Origin: Platerodrilus igneus
Lineage: Eukaryota; Arthropoda; Insecta; Coleoptera; Lycidae
DNA: 64,000 nucleotides
Reading direction: 5' to 3'
Assembly: GCA_036346225.1 (NCBI GenBank)
Contig: JARFIW010000831.1
Location: 1,736,001 to 1,800,000, forward strand
Below the pieces are notes generated by a model. It saw only the letters and a list, made by a program, of their open reading frames with translations. It searched no databases and was not told the DNA's origin. The translations under genes and the position numbers were made by a program. Position 1 is the stretch's first letter, and each line of letters starts with the position of its first letter. Positions 20,726 to 34,401 of the stretch are shown in pieces.

Positions 20726-23169
20726 TTGTTCGGCGACGGATTGGAATTGAACTTTCAGCAGTTTTTATAAATGACTCCCATTTTGACTAATACATTTTAA
20801 TCTTTTATAAAGTTTGTCTTTGTTTAAATGTGCCGTGCCAAAAGAATTGTGATGATCTTGCATAAGATTAGTATTTCATCGAAGCCCCTTCAGAAAACTC
20901 TTGTGTGCAATCAGCAGAAATAATATTGTTGGACGATATTGAAATATTATTAGTAACAAATATTATTGATATCGGAGCTGATTTCAGAATTGTAAACGAT
21001 GTTAGTGTTTTCAGTTTGAAACTACTAATGGTTCGTAAAATGATATAGTTTGAACATTTTCCCCAAACGCTAATTTGGTCATAAGATACCGTGATTTTAA
21101 ATTCGTCTTTGTTGCTCATACTAGGAGTTTTGTACGTTTTTCGACTGATGCATTGAATATTTTTTTGTTAATTCCAGAGATTCTTTTTAATAGATTTAAT
21201 AATAACAATCTTGAAGTCTCATTTCTCAAGTGAACAAATTTTCTTATTCTTTCTGGTGATATTCCTTCAACCATGTAGCAATATACTCATTTAAAGGTAT
21301 TGCATTATATGCTGTGTTACGCGATAAAACAACGTCTTTATACAACCGGATGCTTACATCGCAGAAGTTCTTAACCTCATGACCAAGGGGGGATGAATTA
21401 CGAAAAGTCATGCATCAATCTTCTATTCTGGCTCAATAAGTCGGCAATCCATCCACTGTCTAACTCTCGTACTTTCTCTCACTTTCTATGTTTCGGAGGT
21501 ATGTCATTCTTTTCATGTTAAATGACGTGAAAAATGCGCGATTCCTTATGGTTCGATACGTGATTATTGTTATGTTATGTATTTTTATTAATTATTCTAA
21601 AAGTTTTCTTAAAGTAACTGGTTAGGTCATAAAAATTTACTCTTGCGAGTAGTCTGTTTACACAAACTAACTACGGTGGTTGCCCATGCCTGCATCTTTT
21701 TATTAGAATTTGTAAAACAAAACATTGGAACATATTTTCTTTTTTGTGGTTTTGAAATAAACTTTTGGCTCGAGTTACGTTCTACTATGTATTGTATAAA
21801 AAATATAGCTATGGTTTTGTGTTGTGGGTATAATATACACGGGAACCGCCCTGTTGAATCGCAAAGTGTGGCTCCATGGAATTTGCTTACCCTGCGTTGA
21901 CTTCACAAGGCTTTTTCTGTGAAATGAATGGGAAACAATGCTTCCTATAACTGGCCTGTCTTCAGGCTACACATCACTCCATGTGATTTTCTTCTGTAGA
22001 GTTTGACGAAAAAAAAGGTTAATAAAACAAAACTGTAATTATTGACGCATTTGAACAAAAGATGTAAACGCAATTGGTGCAACGGCCCATATGCTACAAA
22101 CAGCAGCAGTTAATGGCATACCTACAAGGTTACAGAATTTTGCATAAAATGCAAAAGCCTATGTTGAACTGTGATCAGATATTTAAATACCGTACAGAGT
22201 TGTTATTTCCTTGTTTTCTAAATAGTGAGTTTTTAACACATAATTAGGTTATAAAATATAGCATAATGACAGAACGTATTCACTCTGCATTATACAGACA
22301 TAGTTGAAAATACATTATCAGCGCATCTTTTGAAAAGAACGAAACGTTGAGGTGAGCAGAGAGATTCAATTTTAACAAGAGCATATAGAGTAATGGTCGC
22401 AGATCGTAGACCTTAGAACTGATAGAACAGACTTTTAAAATTTTTGAAAAGTGGAAGTTATACCAAAGATATGTCTAATAACAGTAAAGATGGTAGATCC
22501 TCAAAGTAGCTAGTTATGAAAATGTGATTTCTTGAAAGTGAAATCATTAAATATTATTCTACTGAGGAACCGCTATTGCCTACACCAATTCTACCTACTG
22601 CTCAAGTATGGAAAGTTTTGCATCAGTAGGGCACTAACGTGATTGCCTTTGAACAAGCATTAAATACGTACAAAAATGATGCCATAAATATGGTTTCTTT
22701 TTGTCAGCAGACCTACAACTTCAAATGGAGTCGTTAGTAAAACAAAACAATGAAAAGTTAAAAAAAATGTTTTTAAAACAAAATTTCAACCTCGTCGTAT
22801 TGAAACCCTATAAACTTAACAAATGCAGTGCGGCGGCATAAAACCGCTGTAAACCTTTTTTTGTATACAAAAGGTTTTAGGTTACAACTCTTGAATTTTT
22901 GTAAAATTAACAAACCCAGAGTAAGATTAGGAGAGAAAGCAGTTATTAAAAAAATAATTCTTGAAAGACTTGCGTCTAACTGGGTTCGACCCGCGGTTGC
23001 ATGAGCTTAGGTCAATGGATTCATTGAAGTTCGAAAATAAGATAATGAACGCCACCGATAATTTTTTTATGATGCACGTGACTGCTTCAAACTGCAGAAA
23101 AGAAAATTTGGAAACCCAATATCAGCGTTGTTCTGGTAGTAAATACAAAATTTGATAAATTACAAACAA

Positions 23170-23171
<2 letters not shown>
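20726..23171. other. No recognisable gene or repeat
   Basis: AT-rich sequence. A minus-strand open frame at 20868-21119 (83 codons) is low-complexity Ser/Ile-rich and shows no family I know; I do not call it. Confidence 0.5.

Positions 23172-23208
<37 letters not shown>
23172..23208. repeat. (TA)n microsatellite
   Basis: Uninterrupted TA dinucleotides, about 37 bases. Confidence 0.97.
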
Positions 23209-23210
<2 letters not shown>

Positions 23211-25311
23211 CCGTGGATCTTTCTAATTTATGCTTTGGTACTTTCAAAAAAAGCATTCGACACTACTCCAACGTTGGGCCGTCATAAATTGCCGTCGAAG
23301 TCCGCTTTGGACCTCGCCAGAGTAAAAAAAAATAGTTTTCAAAATTATAAAGATTTCACAAGAATTTTCTTACCCGGATTCTGCTTAATCAAACTAATTA
23401 CTCAGCTACTTCCCTAGCTAGCTCAGCTGTGCCTCTTCTCGTATACCTAAATTTACTATCATTCTCTTAACCATTCCCACACCATTCAGTAAAATCACAA
23501 AATAATACAACAATCATACAATATTTATTTACCGCTGTTTACAAATAATAATTCATAGTTACGTACAGTTCGGTGCTCTAGTTACACCTCAATAAATACT
23601 ATCTTTGTAAAGTCCTTGTTTTTTTTTAAATTGTAATTTCAAACACATTTAATGCAACGGGAGTAAATGGGCACCAAATAATACCTTATCTTTATTTATT
23701 GATGCACACTGGAGTATGGTGAGCTTATGATAACCCAGTTTATTAATGTATGCTTTCCACTTTGCATACTATTACTACCAACTTAAAAAAAAGTCATGCA
23801 CTCTTAACAATTAAATTTAAATTCATCAAGAAATTTAATAAGCCTTACGTACACCTTTTGTTTTATATTCAAAATACCATAATAATAGTCAGTTATACGT
23901 ATCTCTTTCAATACGTTAAATTACCGAAATAACCATCAAAGTTCACTCACACATCACAAATAATTTCAACAGTTTATCAAAAAAACAGCAAATTCAAATG
24001 CGTTACCTGGAAAAGCTTCGAAATTCCATCTCCGTTGAAGATGTGTTATATTCCTGAACCCCCAGGCTTCGTGATTATGCGCGCTGCTCCATCAGATATT
24101 TATACATGAAAACTCAATCTAAGCTGAGCTTCGTGCTACCCATTCAATATCAATTCCAACATCCAAATACATTTATATTACACTTGTTTACTACTGTATT
24201 ATTAATTTACGAGCTTGTTAAAGTATTCGTGGACCTCCGTTAAATTTAAATTATTCGCCACTATTCGCGTTACTAACTTTAAAGGCCACAAATAATCTAA
24301 TACTATTTTACTGAATTTTACAAAGTTTTAATACTCACAAGTCTCGTCAGTTGATTATTATACGTCGTTAAGCGATGCAAAATTAAAGAAAGCCCTATTA
24401 ATTTTCTTCCCGTATTTATATAATACAACCAGGCCCCTTTTGGCCACACTTTACTTGAAATTCTTAACTGAAAATAATATTTCCGCAAATTTTGTATAAC
24501 CGTCTTAAACTTCCAGAAATATTCCCTCGTCAACACGCTATATCATACAAACTATTACATTCACCTGTCGCGTGTTCATCCGTTGTAAAACTAACTATTT
24601 CGACCAATGACACAGTTCTGCGTCGTTACAAAACTCCGCCCGTAATATTGTTATCTTCGTCTTATGCATATTGGATGTCGCATTCCCATTTTACTTGAGT
24701 GGTAGAAAATCGATATTGCTGACCGCGTCTACGTGGATTAAGTACGTGCTTTATGAAATCGAATGTTCTTGTACCTTTCTCATTCTGTAACATATTATTG
24801 ATTGTGCATCCCTTTTGCTCTTTAAGAAACGTTTGTTAGCGTTTATGCAAAACCACCGACGGTTGAACAATATTTCCTTGAAGCTCGCCTTGTTATGCTT
24901 ACAAATAAGCGGAAGATGATCTTTCCAACATGCAGGTGTGCCTAATTAATGATCGTTTACAATAACAATTCTCGGAGCTTCTTTTCACGGTATTCTATAC
25001 AACCGACGTCTGTTTGTTTGTTAAGAAAGCTTTTGCTTCTGGATTATTGATTGTACATGCTCTGATGCTTTTTCTGACGTTACTATCCTTTAAATTAAAA
25101 TAAATTAAATTAATTAATGATTTCTATTGGCTTATAAAACTGATTTTCTTTATGAACTTATTACTTTTTAATCCCTAATTATAACAATACATCAATTAAT
25201 TTAAATTAAATAAATGAAATAAATTTTATGCGTGAATATTATGTTCCTTTCTTTATACAGAGTGTTTGAAATTGCATTGTTTATCCCCAAATTTAACCCT
25301 TTAAATCCACT

Positions 25312-25313
<2 letters not shown>
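23209..25313. other. No recognisable gene or repeat
   Basis: AT-rich sequence; short open frames only, none with recognisable homology. Confidence 0.5.

Positions 25314-25347
<34 letters not shown>
25314..25347. repeat. (AT)n microsatellite
   Basis: Uninterrupted AT dinucleotides, about 34 bases. Confidence 0.97.
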
Positions 25348-25348
<1 letters not shown>

Positions 25349-25496
25349 GAACGTTGCAAAAATGGGATGATCAAGTTATTAGTACATGAATTATGTATAT
25401 AACTAGATTCAATTTCCTTAAATCAAGACGTAATTGAAAATCATTAACAAGGGCCAAGCTTCAGTAGTATTAAGTATAACATCATCTAAACAATTA

Positions 25497-25570
25497 GGCT
25501 AGATAGCTCAATTGGTTAGAGCACTGATCCGGAGAATCAGAGGTTGCAGGTTCAAATCCTGCTGTAGCCG
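25497..25570 (+). tRNA. tRNA-like sequence, complete cloverleaf, odd anticodon loop
   Basis: All four arms fold. The acceptor is GGCTAGA/TGTAGCC with one G-G mismatch at 6-67. The D stem is GCTC/GAGC, the anticodon stem CTGAT/ATCAG, and the T arm GCAGG-TTCAAAT-CCTGC. A and B promoter boxes (TAGCTCAATTGG and GGTTCAAATCC) are good. The seven-base anticodon loop is CCGGAGA, so by position the anticodon would be GGA (Ser). Position 33 is C rather than the near-universal U, and the long variable arm of serine tRNAs is missing. A tRNA pseudogene or the head of a tRNA-derived repeat is therefore more likely than a working tRNA. Confidence 0.55.
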
Positions 25571-25659
25571 TTCTTTTAGTGGTTTTCAATTACTAGTTCG
25601 ATTTGAAATGGTAATTCAACTTTAAATACAAAGTTGGGTTTTCATTTCATCTTAATAAC

Positions 25660-25663
<4 letters not shown>

Positions 25664-25702
<39 letters not shown>
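25664..25702. repeat. (AT)n microsatellite
   Basis: Uninterrupted AT dinucleotides, about 39 bases. Confidence 0.97.
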
Positions 25703-25704
<2 letters not shown>

Positions 25705-27023
25705 CTTACGCCTAATCTTTCAAAATTGACCAACGAGAGCTGGCACTGTTCTGAAGCATAAACACTACCACCGAAGATACAGTTTGTACCTTATAATATT
25801 GTACAAACACAAAATTTTTTAAAGAAAAATATTATTTTTGTTTTATTATTATGTGAAATTATAGCAAATTTGCATAATTCAGATACCTTGTTACTACAGA
25901 CATATATGAAAAAATCTAATAATCGATTAAAGCTTAAATAATTTTATATTCTTTTAGGAAAATGAATAATTTACAATCACAAACATAATCAGTATTCATG
26001 AATAATTAATAGTGTATTATATGTTCAACTTTTACTCTCAAATGTTTAATCATGTAATTCAAAATCTCGTTCTATAATTAAATTTCAAAAACAACTATGA
26101 TTTTGTAAGATTTTTTTGTGTACAAAAATTTCTTTACAGTGTAACAAAGTTGTATTAATGCAATGAAAAAAATGAAAAAATTTGCTAAAAATTATTTATT
26201 TGCAACCAATATAAGTTTTCGAATTCTTAATAAATCTTTGGTCCCATATGGAAAACAACAAACAATGTGTTATTTCCTAGTTTAATTAAATTACAAGGCT
26301 AAACTCTGCATTTTGTACCAATAATAATATTGAAAATAATTCAGGTATTTTGAAACCTTGCTTAGAATGTTGTAAATAGCATGCTTATCGCTAAAAGTTC
26401 GTGTAAATAACTTATTGTTCACATATATCTCAAGGTTTTCAACTTTTTTCATAAACACGGCGCGTTGTCGCCTAGCATTTGTTCTGATTAACATTTCGGA
26501 AAAATAAAAATTCTTCAGATTGAATTGTATTCATAAGCTATCTTCCTAATCCGCTCACTTTCACGTTAATTTGCGAGCAAAGTGGAATGAGAGTTGTTGA
26601 TGGTAAAAATTTGTGATGAAGAATTAGGTGTCTGAATTTTTATTCGTTTTAACACAAAATCTCTTATGCCAATAAGTACCACAATTCAAAGGATTACTCT
26701 ATTTTTGTTATACTTTTCTTAGGAGTGGTAATACCGTTCTCTGACTTTCTTAACGTAAAGGCTTACCCATCATCTTCATTTTAGATTCTTGTAAAAACTC
26801 CGTATGTCGCTTAGTTTCGAGGAAAAAAATGTTTTCTCGAACACTGCTAAACAATATTCATAAACATAAATGTCATAAAACGCAATCGTATCACTTTAGT
26901 GTTTGGCACTTTTGACAGTAAATGTTACGATAATTTGTTCGCTTCAGTTTGCTTTTGTACTGTTTTCTTTAAAGCAATCACCGTTATAGCTTTAATCGCT
27001 ACTACTGTTGTGTAATTTTGGCA
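25703..27023. other. No recognisable gene or repeat
   Basis: AT-rich sequence; nothing supported. Confidence 0.5.
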
Positions 27024-28112
27024 GCTAGCAAATTATAGAGCTCTTTCTTGATGAGCAGATGGACATGCTATTAATTCTTGGGTTCTGTCAGGGTCTGTCT
27101 AGAAAGTGTCCCCATGTAACAAGAATTCCAAATCACAAAACCTTTGCCCGAATCGAAAGATGTCTTTGAGAAACGGGAACATTGAAGCCAGTCAGAACTA
27201 ACGCCACGACAAGCCAAACACCAATTACGGGAGATGATGTTCTTCAAATGATTAATGACAATCCTGAGACCAGTACCAGAACATTGCAACAAGAGACTGG
27301 AATTCCAAAAATCGGATCATTAGAGATTAATTACTTCGTGCATTCTACATTCAACCAGTGCAGGAATTACTGCCACTTGACCACGGATCACGTTTAAATT
27401 GTTCACAAATTGTTCGGGAACGCAGGGTAGTTGACAACTGATTCCACACTAATATCCTGTTTACTGATGAGTCTTGTTTTAGACGTCATGACATGATGAA
27501 CCTGCACAATGAGCATGAGTATGCAGATGAAAATCCGCATACTATTAAAAATAGACATTATCAACGAGAATTTAAAATTAATGTCTGGGTCGGAGTATTG
27601 GCAATTTTATGGTTGGGTCTTTCCGATTGCCTGATCATTTGGATGGCGCTATTTACCTTCAATTTCTTCGAGAAAGTTTGCCAGAATTACTAGAAGTCTT
27701 GCTCCTTAATGTTCTTCGAATCATGTTTTTCATGCACAACGGTGCACCACCTCATTTTGCACGTGCCGTAAGAGAGTATCTTAATGAACAATTTACTCGT
27801 AGATGGAGTGGTAAATGCCACGAAGCACCCATTCAATGGCCTCCGCGTTCTACTGACTTAAATGCTTGCTACTTATTCATCTGGAGAGCGTTAAAAACAC
27901 AAATGTACAAGCTTCAAATTAATAATTCCGAACAATTGTGAAATAGAATTCAAAATGCTGTAAACGCATTACGACAAAATGATGATGCCCTTGTCGCTGA
28001 ATTTGAGTCACTTGCTAACAATTTCTTTTTACTTTGTTCTGGAATCACTTTTCGAGCCTCACAAATTGGATGCCATATTTGCTCTGAATTTCCGGATTGT
28101 CCGGGTCGATAA
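27024..28112 (+). pseudogene. mariner-type transposase with DUF4817 N-terminus, inactive
   Basis: N-terminal patches (ANYRALS, DMLLILGFCQG, RIPNHKTFARIERCL) match the DUF4817 helix-turn-helix seen in arthropod mariner-like proteins. Then come TSTRTLQQETGIP and FYIQPVQELLPLDHGSR, followed by the DDE/D domain with NILFTDESCF (first Asp, 27466), VWVGVL, HNGAPPHFARAVREYL and STDLNACYLFIW. The second catalytic acidic residue is Asn (27738-27740), where relatives have HDGAPPH. The third position is Tyr (27870-27872), where relatives usually have Asp. In-frame TGA codons at about 27437 and 27939 replace residues that are often Trp. A frame change at the GG near 27600 joins the two open pieces. No terminal inverted repeats were found. 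The catalytic core is dead even if frameshifts are sequencing errors. Confidence 0.78.
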
Positions 28113-30659
28113 CTCTAGCCCCACAATTTGGGTGTCATAAATGCTCTACATCTACCTGTAAAGAGTGCCCTACCACCTAGACTTGCATTTCATATCACTT
28201 ATTGTACTACCCTCTGAAGATGCTCTCCGTGTAGGACGCCAAACCTCCAGCTTTCTGTTCAACCTCCTCAGGGATATTTGCCACGGCTGCTCACTTGCTC
28301 TCTGAAAATGCTACCCTACTTATTCAAAGAAAAGAAAATTTGACTACCAAAATTACATCATACTTTATGGAAACATCAAATCGCTATTCAAAAATCTCTG
28401 TCTTAACACTCTTAATTCACCCCTCGGATATTTAACAACCCTTATCAATTTTAAATGAAGTCATTTTAAAATAAAATAATTTCAAAATTTATCTATTTAC
28501 ATTTATCACTAATAAAAAGTAACAGGGCTTATCCCTAAACGTTATTTTAAAACCCCAGGTCTAATACGAGCTCATAGTAAAAACCGTTTTGTACCTACGT
28601 GCTAACTACTGCACTAAAAAATTACCAAAAACCCGTTTACTTTGTGCAAAAGCCACTATTACACACTCATTTTATAATACATAATTGTACATGAATATAT
28701 TTTCATATAATTCCTTCTCAAAGGTAAAAAGTCAATTCGAATGTCCATAAAATTCAATAAAAATCCACCAAAAAAAGGACAAAATGTCATAATCACCAAA
28801 AACCACAACAGTCAAAAAGTTTTATAAAATTCATTTACCTGGACTGTAGCACAACCAGTTCTCTGCTTTGAAATCATCTCTGATGTAATCCTCCTTCATG
28901 ACTGCACGTGCATGACTCAGTCTATGTTGACTCCCACCATCAGGAACAGTACTCATCTATCCAGATCTTCCAGCATCCAATGTGCGGTACTTCCAAACTC
29001 TCGTACGTCCGCTACTGGTCCATCAACATCCACTATTCCAACCCAGTGCACACCAACTGCCTCCAACCATAAATAACAAGTCTACTTACGTTCAGCAAGC
29101 TTCATTTTTCAAAATGTACTGTATATAACTCACAACTGCTACATTAAACTTGCACCAACTTGTGCATAATTAATTAATTGTAATTAATCTCAACTCACTT
29201 AGTCACATTTACTACCGTAGTTCGAAGCTTGGCTGAAGATCGGAAAAGAAAAAAAAGAGAGCATCTACTGCCTCGTTTTCGTTTATATAAATTGCCCACA
29301 GAATCATTTCACACCCTACCCCTAACACGCTTTCTCTGAAACGTTTCTCAAACCGTCCACCGATTTCACAAACTCATTCACACCACAACACCTAACCGTC
29401 GTTAAATTCTCCAAAACCAGACCATTATTCTTCAGTTATGCTCGGTAAACTTGGCATCCGTCTTCCAACCGTCTCGAAATCTTGGAATTTTACTCGCAAA
29501 CAAGTATTTTACTTCGAAACCCTCATTAAAAATCTCCAACGGCTGTCGACTTCGTCGAAATCCCCTGGCAACTAACTCCAATCCAAGCATTTAAAACACG
29601 CCTTTCTCACACGCGCACACCCTATCACCTCACTCTAACTTGCATTCAAAATGTTCTGTTTTTTGTCTTCTACCCTTTCTCAATTTTCTACGTCTGTTAT
29701 CCATTTCTTGTATCTTTGTTTAACCCGTGCGTTATATCTCTTTACCTTTATCCCCTCTGTTAACAAGTTCCACTCCACCCTACCAATCTACACTATCGTC
29801 TTTCTCGTTCTTATACATATAGTCTAACAGTCCTACTCTGTCCGTAGCCTTCTACCGTACTTTCCATTTCCCCTTTTAACCAATGCCTCATGCAAATACG
29901 CTGCATTTCTGTCTAGCTTATTTACTTTTAAAAATTTCTTTGTCTTACAGACGTTTCAAAGTCAATGACAACTAACCATATGATATCTTTCATTCCTTGC
30001 TACCTCATATAAAAGACTATCTTTCTATTTATATTATCGATCCATTTTTGTATGTAACATTTGATATCTTATCTAACATAGACCTGCTGTTCGTTTTTAA
30101 CGATCTTTTCCTAAGAAACCATAATGTTTGTTTACAGGCTTTTAAATTAATTCAAAGAATATATTTACCACCCTAAACCTTACTGGAAATACTTCTTTCT
30201 TAGAAGCTCCTAATACTTTACTTGCTTCTTGACTACACTTTTCTATTTTATGCTAAACCTTTGAAAAATTATACATGTTCTAGCTTCATATTATCTTACA
30301 TTAAGCTATGTACACAAATAAAATAATTACGCTTTAAATATCCGTTACTAACAAATTCACTCTTTTCAATTATCGATTTCTTATGCTACAAAATGAAAAG
30401 CTTTCCTATCACTAACTTTACATGATACTTATGTATTTAAACGCGCGGACTTATGCTTCCTATATGTAATTTGTACAATCTTTACCCTAATTCTAAAATA
30501 AAGCGAAATCAATCTTACGGCTTATCTTAAATACTAAATTAATATGTTCTAGTTTTGAAAAATGTTTTAACTAATTACTGGCTTGCTATATACATGGTGT
30601 ACCCTATTAAAATATTTAACTGACCTATCTATCATCAGTCATAACCTAAAAATCCATAG

Positions 30660-30661
<2 letters not shown>
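28113..30661. other. No recognisable gene or repeat
   Basis: AT-rich, locally C-rich on the plus strand (29500-29900). A 36-codon minus-strand stretch open around 28940-29060 has no recognisable family. Confidence 0.5.

Positions 30662-30692
<31 letters not shown>
30662..30692. repeat. (AT)n microsatellite
   Basis: Uninterrupted AT dinucleotides, about 31 bases. Confidence 0.97.
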
Positions 30693-30697
<5 letters not shown>

Positions 30698-33600
30698 GAC
30701 AAGCCTCTGTGTTGGGAAGATTAAATTAGATTAATATTTTGCAACTAGAAAAATATAAAATTGCTATCGTATATTTCTTTTTCGTGCCTGGCTAGCTCAA
30801 CAGAAATTATACTGTGGAATCTACAAAAGAGCTGAAACAGCAATACCAAGAAACATCTCTACATTCAAAAACATTTTTCTTTCGTACAAAAGAATTTATC
30901 AAAATAGAACATTATGCTTAGATTACCTATTTACAAAAATTATCCTTACCTAATCTTTGTTAATAGGTACAAAATCCTCTTTAATCTATAAGTGAATAAT
31001 TTGCCTATCTTTTATTACCCCGTTCGTGAGTGTGATTGGTCAATGACGCTTCACAGATATTTTATTAAAGGTCTAGATGCTCCGAGCTCTGATCTCAAAA
31101 TTTGCTGGAAATTATCCTTATTTTAATTAAAAGAATTTATTCTAACAAATATTCTAACCAATTACTAACAAAGAACCAAAATTTATACTTGCAATGGTAA
31201 AATAGCGCTTATCAATATCACATTTCCATCATTGTTAAATACTTCCTGTTTTTTTTTAATTTTCCACTTCCATTTAGAATATGAGTTCACAAAACTGATT
31301 TTTTATTTTTCATTAATTAATCTCAGTAGTAGCTCTTGTAATGGAAAACGTTCAATTTTCTTAGTTTTCTCCAAAACAATTATGCTTTATCAATTAATTG
31401 TGGTTAAGAACTCGCTACTCATTTAATGCCAATAAAATAGATTTCATTGCTACTTGAAACGTATGAATTTCATGTATGCTGATTGACTTAGCAAATAATG
31501 AATCTTGAATACTGAATTCAATCTTACACGACGAATCTCTAAACAAATTTCGAATTACGCATTAATCTTTACCCAAACTTACATGGTCGATATCGTAAGA
31601 TGAATGAATCCTGAATCTCAATTACTTCCGTTTATATACAAAATATTCTCTATATGTCATCTTTCAATTCGATTCCATGGTATTCTCGAAAATTAGTCAC
31701 TTTAAGTGGTGTAATTTTTACGACAATTGCTAGTGTAAAGTTATGATTTTTGTTTAAGTTTGCGGTCGTTTTTTATATTGTAATACATAAAGCTATTAAA
31801 CTCTCTTATCTTAACTGTTATATTTTATGGAATTTTAATAACCGCGCGATTCTTTGTGTTGCAGCGTTTATTTATTTACGGGCAATAATTGACTTTTACA
31901 AGATCTCTTAGTAACGTGACGTCTTCATTTATTATATAGGAAATTCCTGGAAGTTTTTAACAAAAATGAATATTTTTTAACCTACACACTGAAATTAATT
32001 GCACGATCAAAAAAGACTTCTTTATTTTTTGCAAATTCAATAAGATTGGCGTTGATTTGTATTCTAATAGGGTACGGATGCATATTTTAGAAGAGATAGC
32101 TTAAATCTAGATTATTTGTAGTATTTTTAAACGCGTGTTAAAGTATCTTTGACAAGAATGAGTATTTTTAAAGTCTACACATGGAAATATGCCTTTTATT
32201 TTAATGGTAATGAAATGAATGGCTTTGTATTTATATCTTAAAATGAAAACTCGTTTTACTTAGTATAGAATGATTATTTGCAGAAATCCTCTATCAAGAG
32301 TAATTATTTTAGGTAATCAAATTGAATGGCCTTTAAAAATGAAAACCCGTTTAAGTTATTCATACACACGACTGCAACAGACTAATTTAACAATTGGGCT
32401 TTTTATGTTTATATCCGTTTCACGATCTTTTTACATTCTGCAATAAATATAATACGCCGGATTTAATTACATAATAAGAGTTTCTTTTTAGGTGCTAAAG
32501 AAATATGCTTATTTTTATACAGGGTAGAACAATTAAATATCGGGACATTTTAATTTTTCCGGTTTAGTAAGACAAATAACTTGTACAGCGTATAATGCAT
32601 TTTAAATTAAATATACAAACATAAAATTAAAAAGAAATACGCAGGAATAACGGTTTAAACGCAACGAGTTTTATTAAAATAAATGCGCAATTAATGAAAG
32701 GAAATAACCTGGCATGCTAGCTATAAACAAATTTCATTCAAAATATTAAGGCTTAAATAAATGCATTCAAATACATCATCATAGAAACTTTATTACGTGA
32801 CCAACAACATTGTATTTTTATAAAATCCAACAGATTTTGAAGTACTAAATAACAAATAACAAATGTTTGATTATACGATAAAATTAAAAAAATAGCAAAT
32901 ATAAATAAGAGGACGTGACTTAAACGAAGTTCAAAGTTGGATTTTCAGAGACATACGCTATGCAAAGTACGTGTCAACGTGAGAATATGCATCATATCGA
33001 CACGGGTCTAGATGGTAAAATTTATAGAAAGGCCGAAGGCTGCAATGATAAAGGCAAAGTACAACGCTTCAATTAACAAAATGCGCGAGTAAAACCAATA
33101 CGCACAGGTGGCAGGAGGAGCCTTTATATAGAACACAGAATTAGTAAACAATCGGTATTTCTTCGACCAAGGCACAGACAATACCAATTTAAAGCCGAAT
33201 ATCACGCAAGTGAAAATAGAGAAATTTAAATAGTTATTTAGTGACAGAAATATTTTAAAAGTCATGATAATTTAGGTGTCTATAAATATAATAATTGTTA
33301 ATTAAACATAATATTAATGTTTAATAAGTTAAAGCTACAAGTATCTTCTAAATATCCTCCAAATATACTCTAAAATATCTTCGACGTATACTCTAAGCAT
33401 ATTCTAAATATACTTTGGGTAAATCTACATAAATTCCAAGGTGAACGAATTTAAGAAACGAATTTAAGTCTAAACATTGATGGCTGAGCATTGAAAGGAA
33501 AATTAATCAACAAAGGGTTATACTGCGCGAAAATAAATGGAAACAATCCAGGGGAGCTGACCTACCACATGCAGAGGCAGTTCTAAGAAGTAGAAATGAG

Positions 33601-33699
33601 CAGGAGTGGAAAAGTTAAACCGCTTTTGAGTATCAATATTTTACGTAATTTCAGATATTGCATATTAAGAAGAATGGTACGATGTCCCAATTCATCATC
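30693..33699. other. No recognisable gene or repeat
   Basis: About 3 kb of strongly AT-rich sequence; nothing supported. Confidence 0.5.
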
Positions 33700-33870
33700 A
33701 TTTTGTTTTCGACCTTATTTAAAGTCGGTTTGATCCAGCTCTAACTCTTTTCTATTCTGTGCTAATCTAAAAATTTCTACATACCCTTCACAACCTAAAT
33801 TTCTAATAATTTGACTAATATAGCTTGGTCTAGGTCTTCCTATACTCTTCTAACTTTTTCCTATCTACCT
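33700..33870 (-). mobile_element. RTE-like LINE, 3'-terminal fragment
   Basis: It aligns with the LINE end at 34195-34330 (shared AAGTCGGTTTGATCCAGCTC-like start, then TCTATTCTG and the TATAGCTTGGTCTAGG block). It is in the same orientation, about 500 bases further along. Confidence 0.75.
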
Positions 33871-33993
33871 GGCTCTACATAGATATTAGCAACCTCATGG
33901 TTGTTAAAGAACTCCAACATGTTTACATGATTCCCATTTATAAGGAAATGAAATATTATCTGGTTATTCCCTCCAAAAAAAGGAAAAGTGTTA

Positions 33994-34175
33994 AATTATA
34001 TGTTATGGTTAGGCGTAAGCAACGAATCGCTGCCAATATGCCAGACCGCTAACTAATTGTGAGTTATGTCATGGAGGCGTTTATTAAGTTATATGTTATG
34101 ATAAGGTTTAAGCAGCGAATCGCTGCCAAAAAGCCAGACCGCTAACTAATTGTGAGTTTTGTGAAGGTGACATTT
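33994..34175 (+). repeat. Two tandem units of about 91 bp with an embedded palindrome
   Basis: Units at 33994-34085 and 34086-34175 share CGAATCGCTGCCA and CCAGACCGCTAACTAATTGT. The second unit contains CAGCGAATCGCTG, a 6-bp palindrome around one base. They sit between the two LINE 3' ends. Confidence 0.8.
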
Positions 34176-34401
34176 AGTTAACTGATTTTTTTTTGTTTTG
34201 TTTTCGAACTTACTTAAGGTCGGTTTGACGCAGCTCTAAATTCTTTCCTATTCTGAGCTAGTTTAAAAAGATCTACATGCCCTTCACTAATATAGCTTTG
34301 TCTAGGTTTTCTTACTATAATTTTATTTGGTAGTCTATAATCTAAGACCTTTACTAAATAGTCCCTAATGTCTTAACTGGTGCCCTAGCATTTTATCTCT
34401 C

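Noticed and set aside
20868..21119. 83-codon minus-strand open frame
   Set aside because: Low-complexity Ser/Ile-rich sequence, no family recognised, no supporting context.
22080..22240. Weak resemblance to a mariner C-terminus
   Set aside because: Only a few residues match and no other transposase block is nearby.
28940..29060. 36-codon open stretch on the minus strand as a possible host exon
   Set aside because: No splice context, homology or extension supports it.
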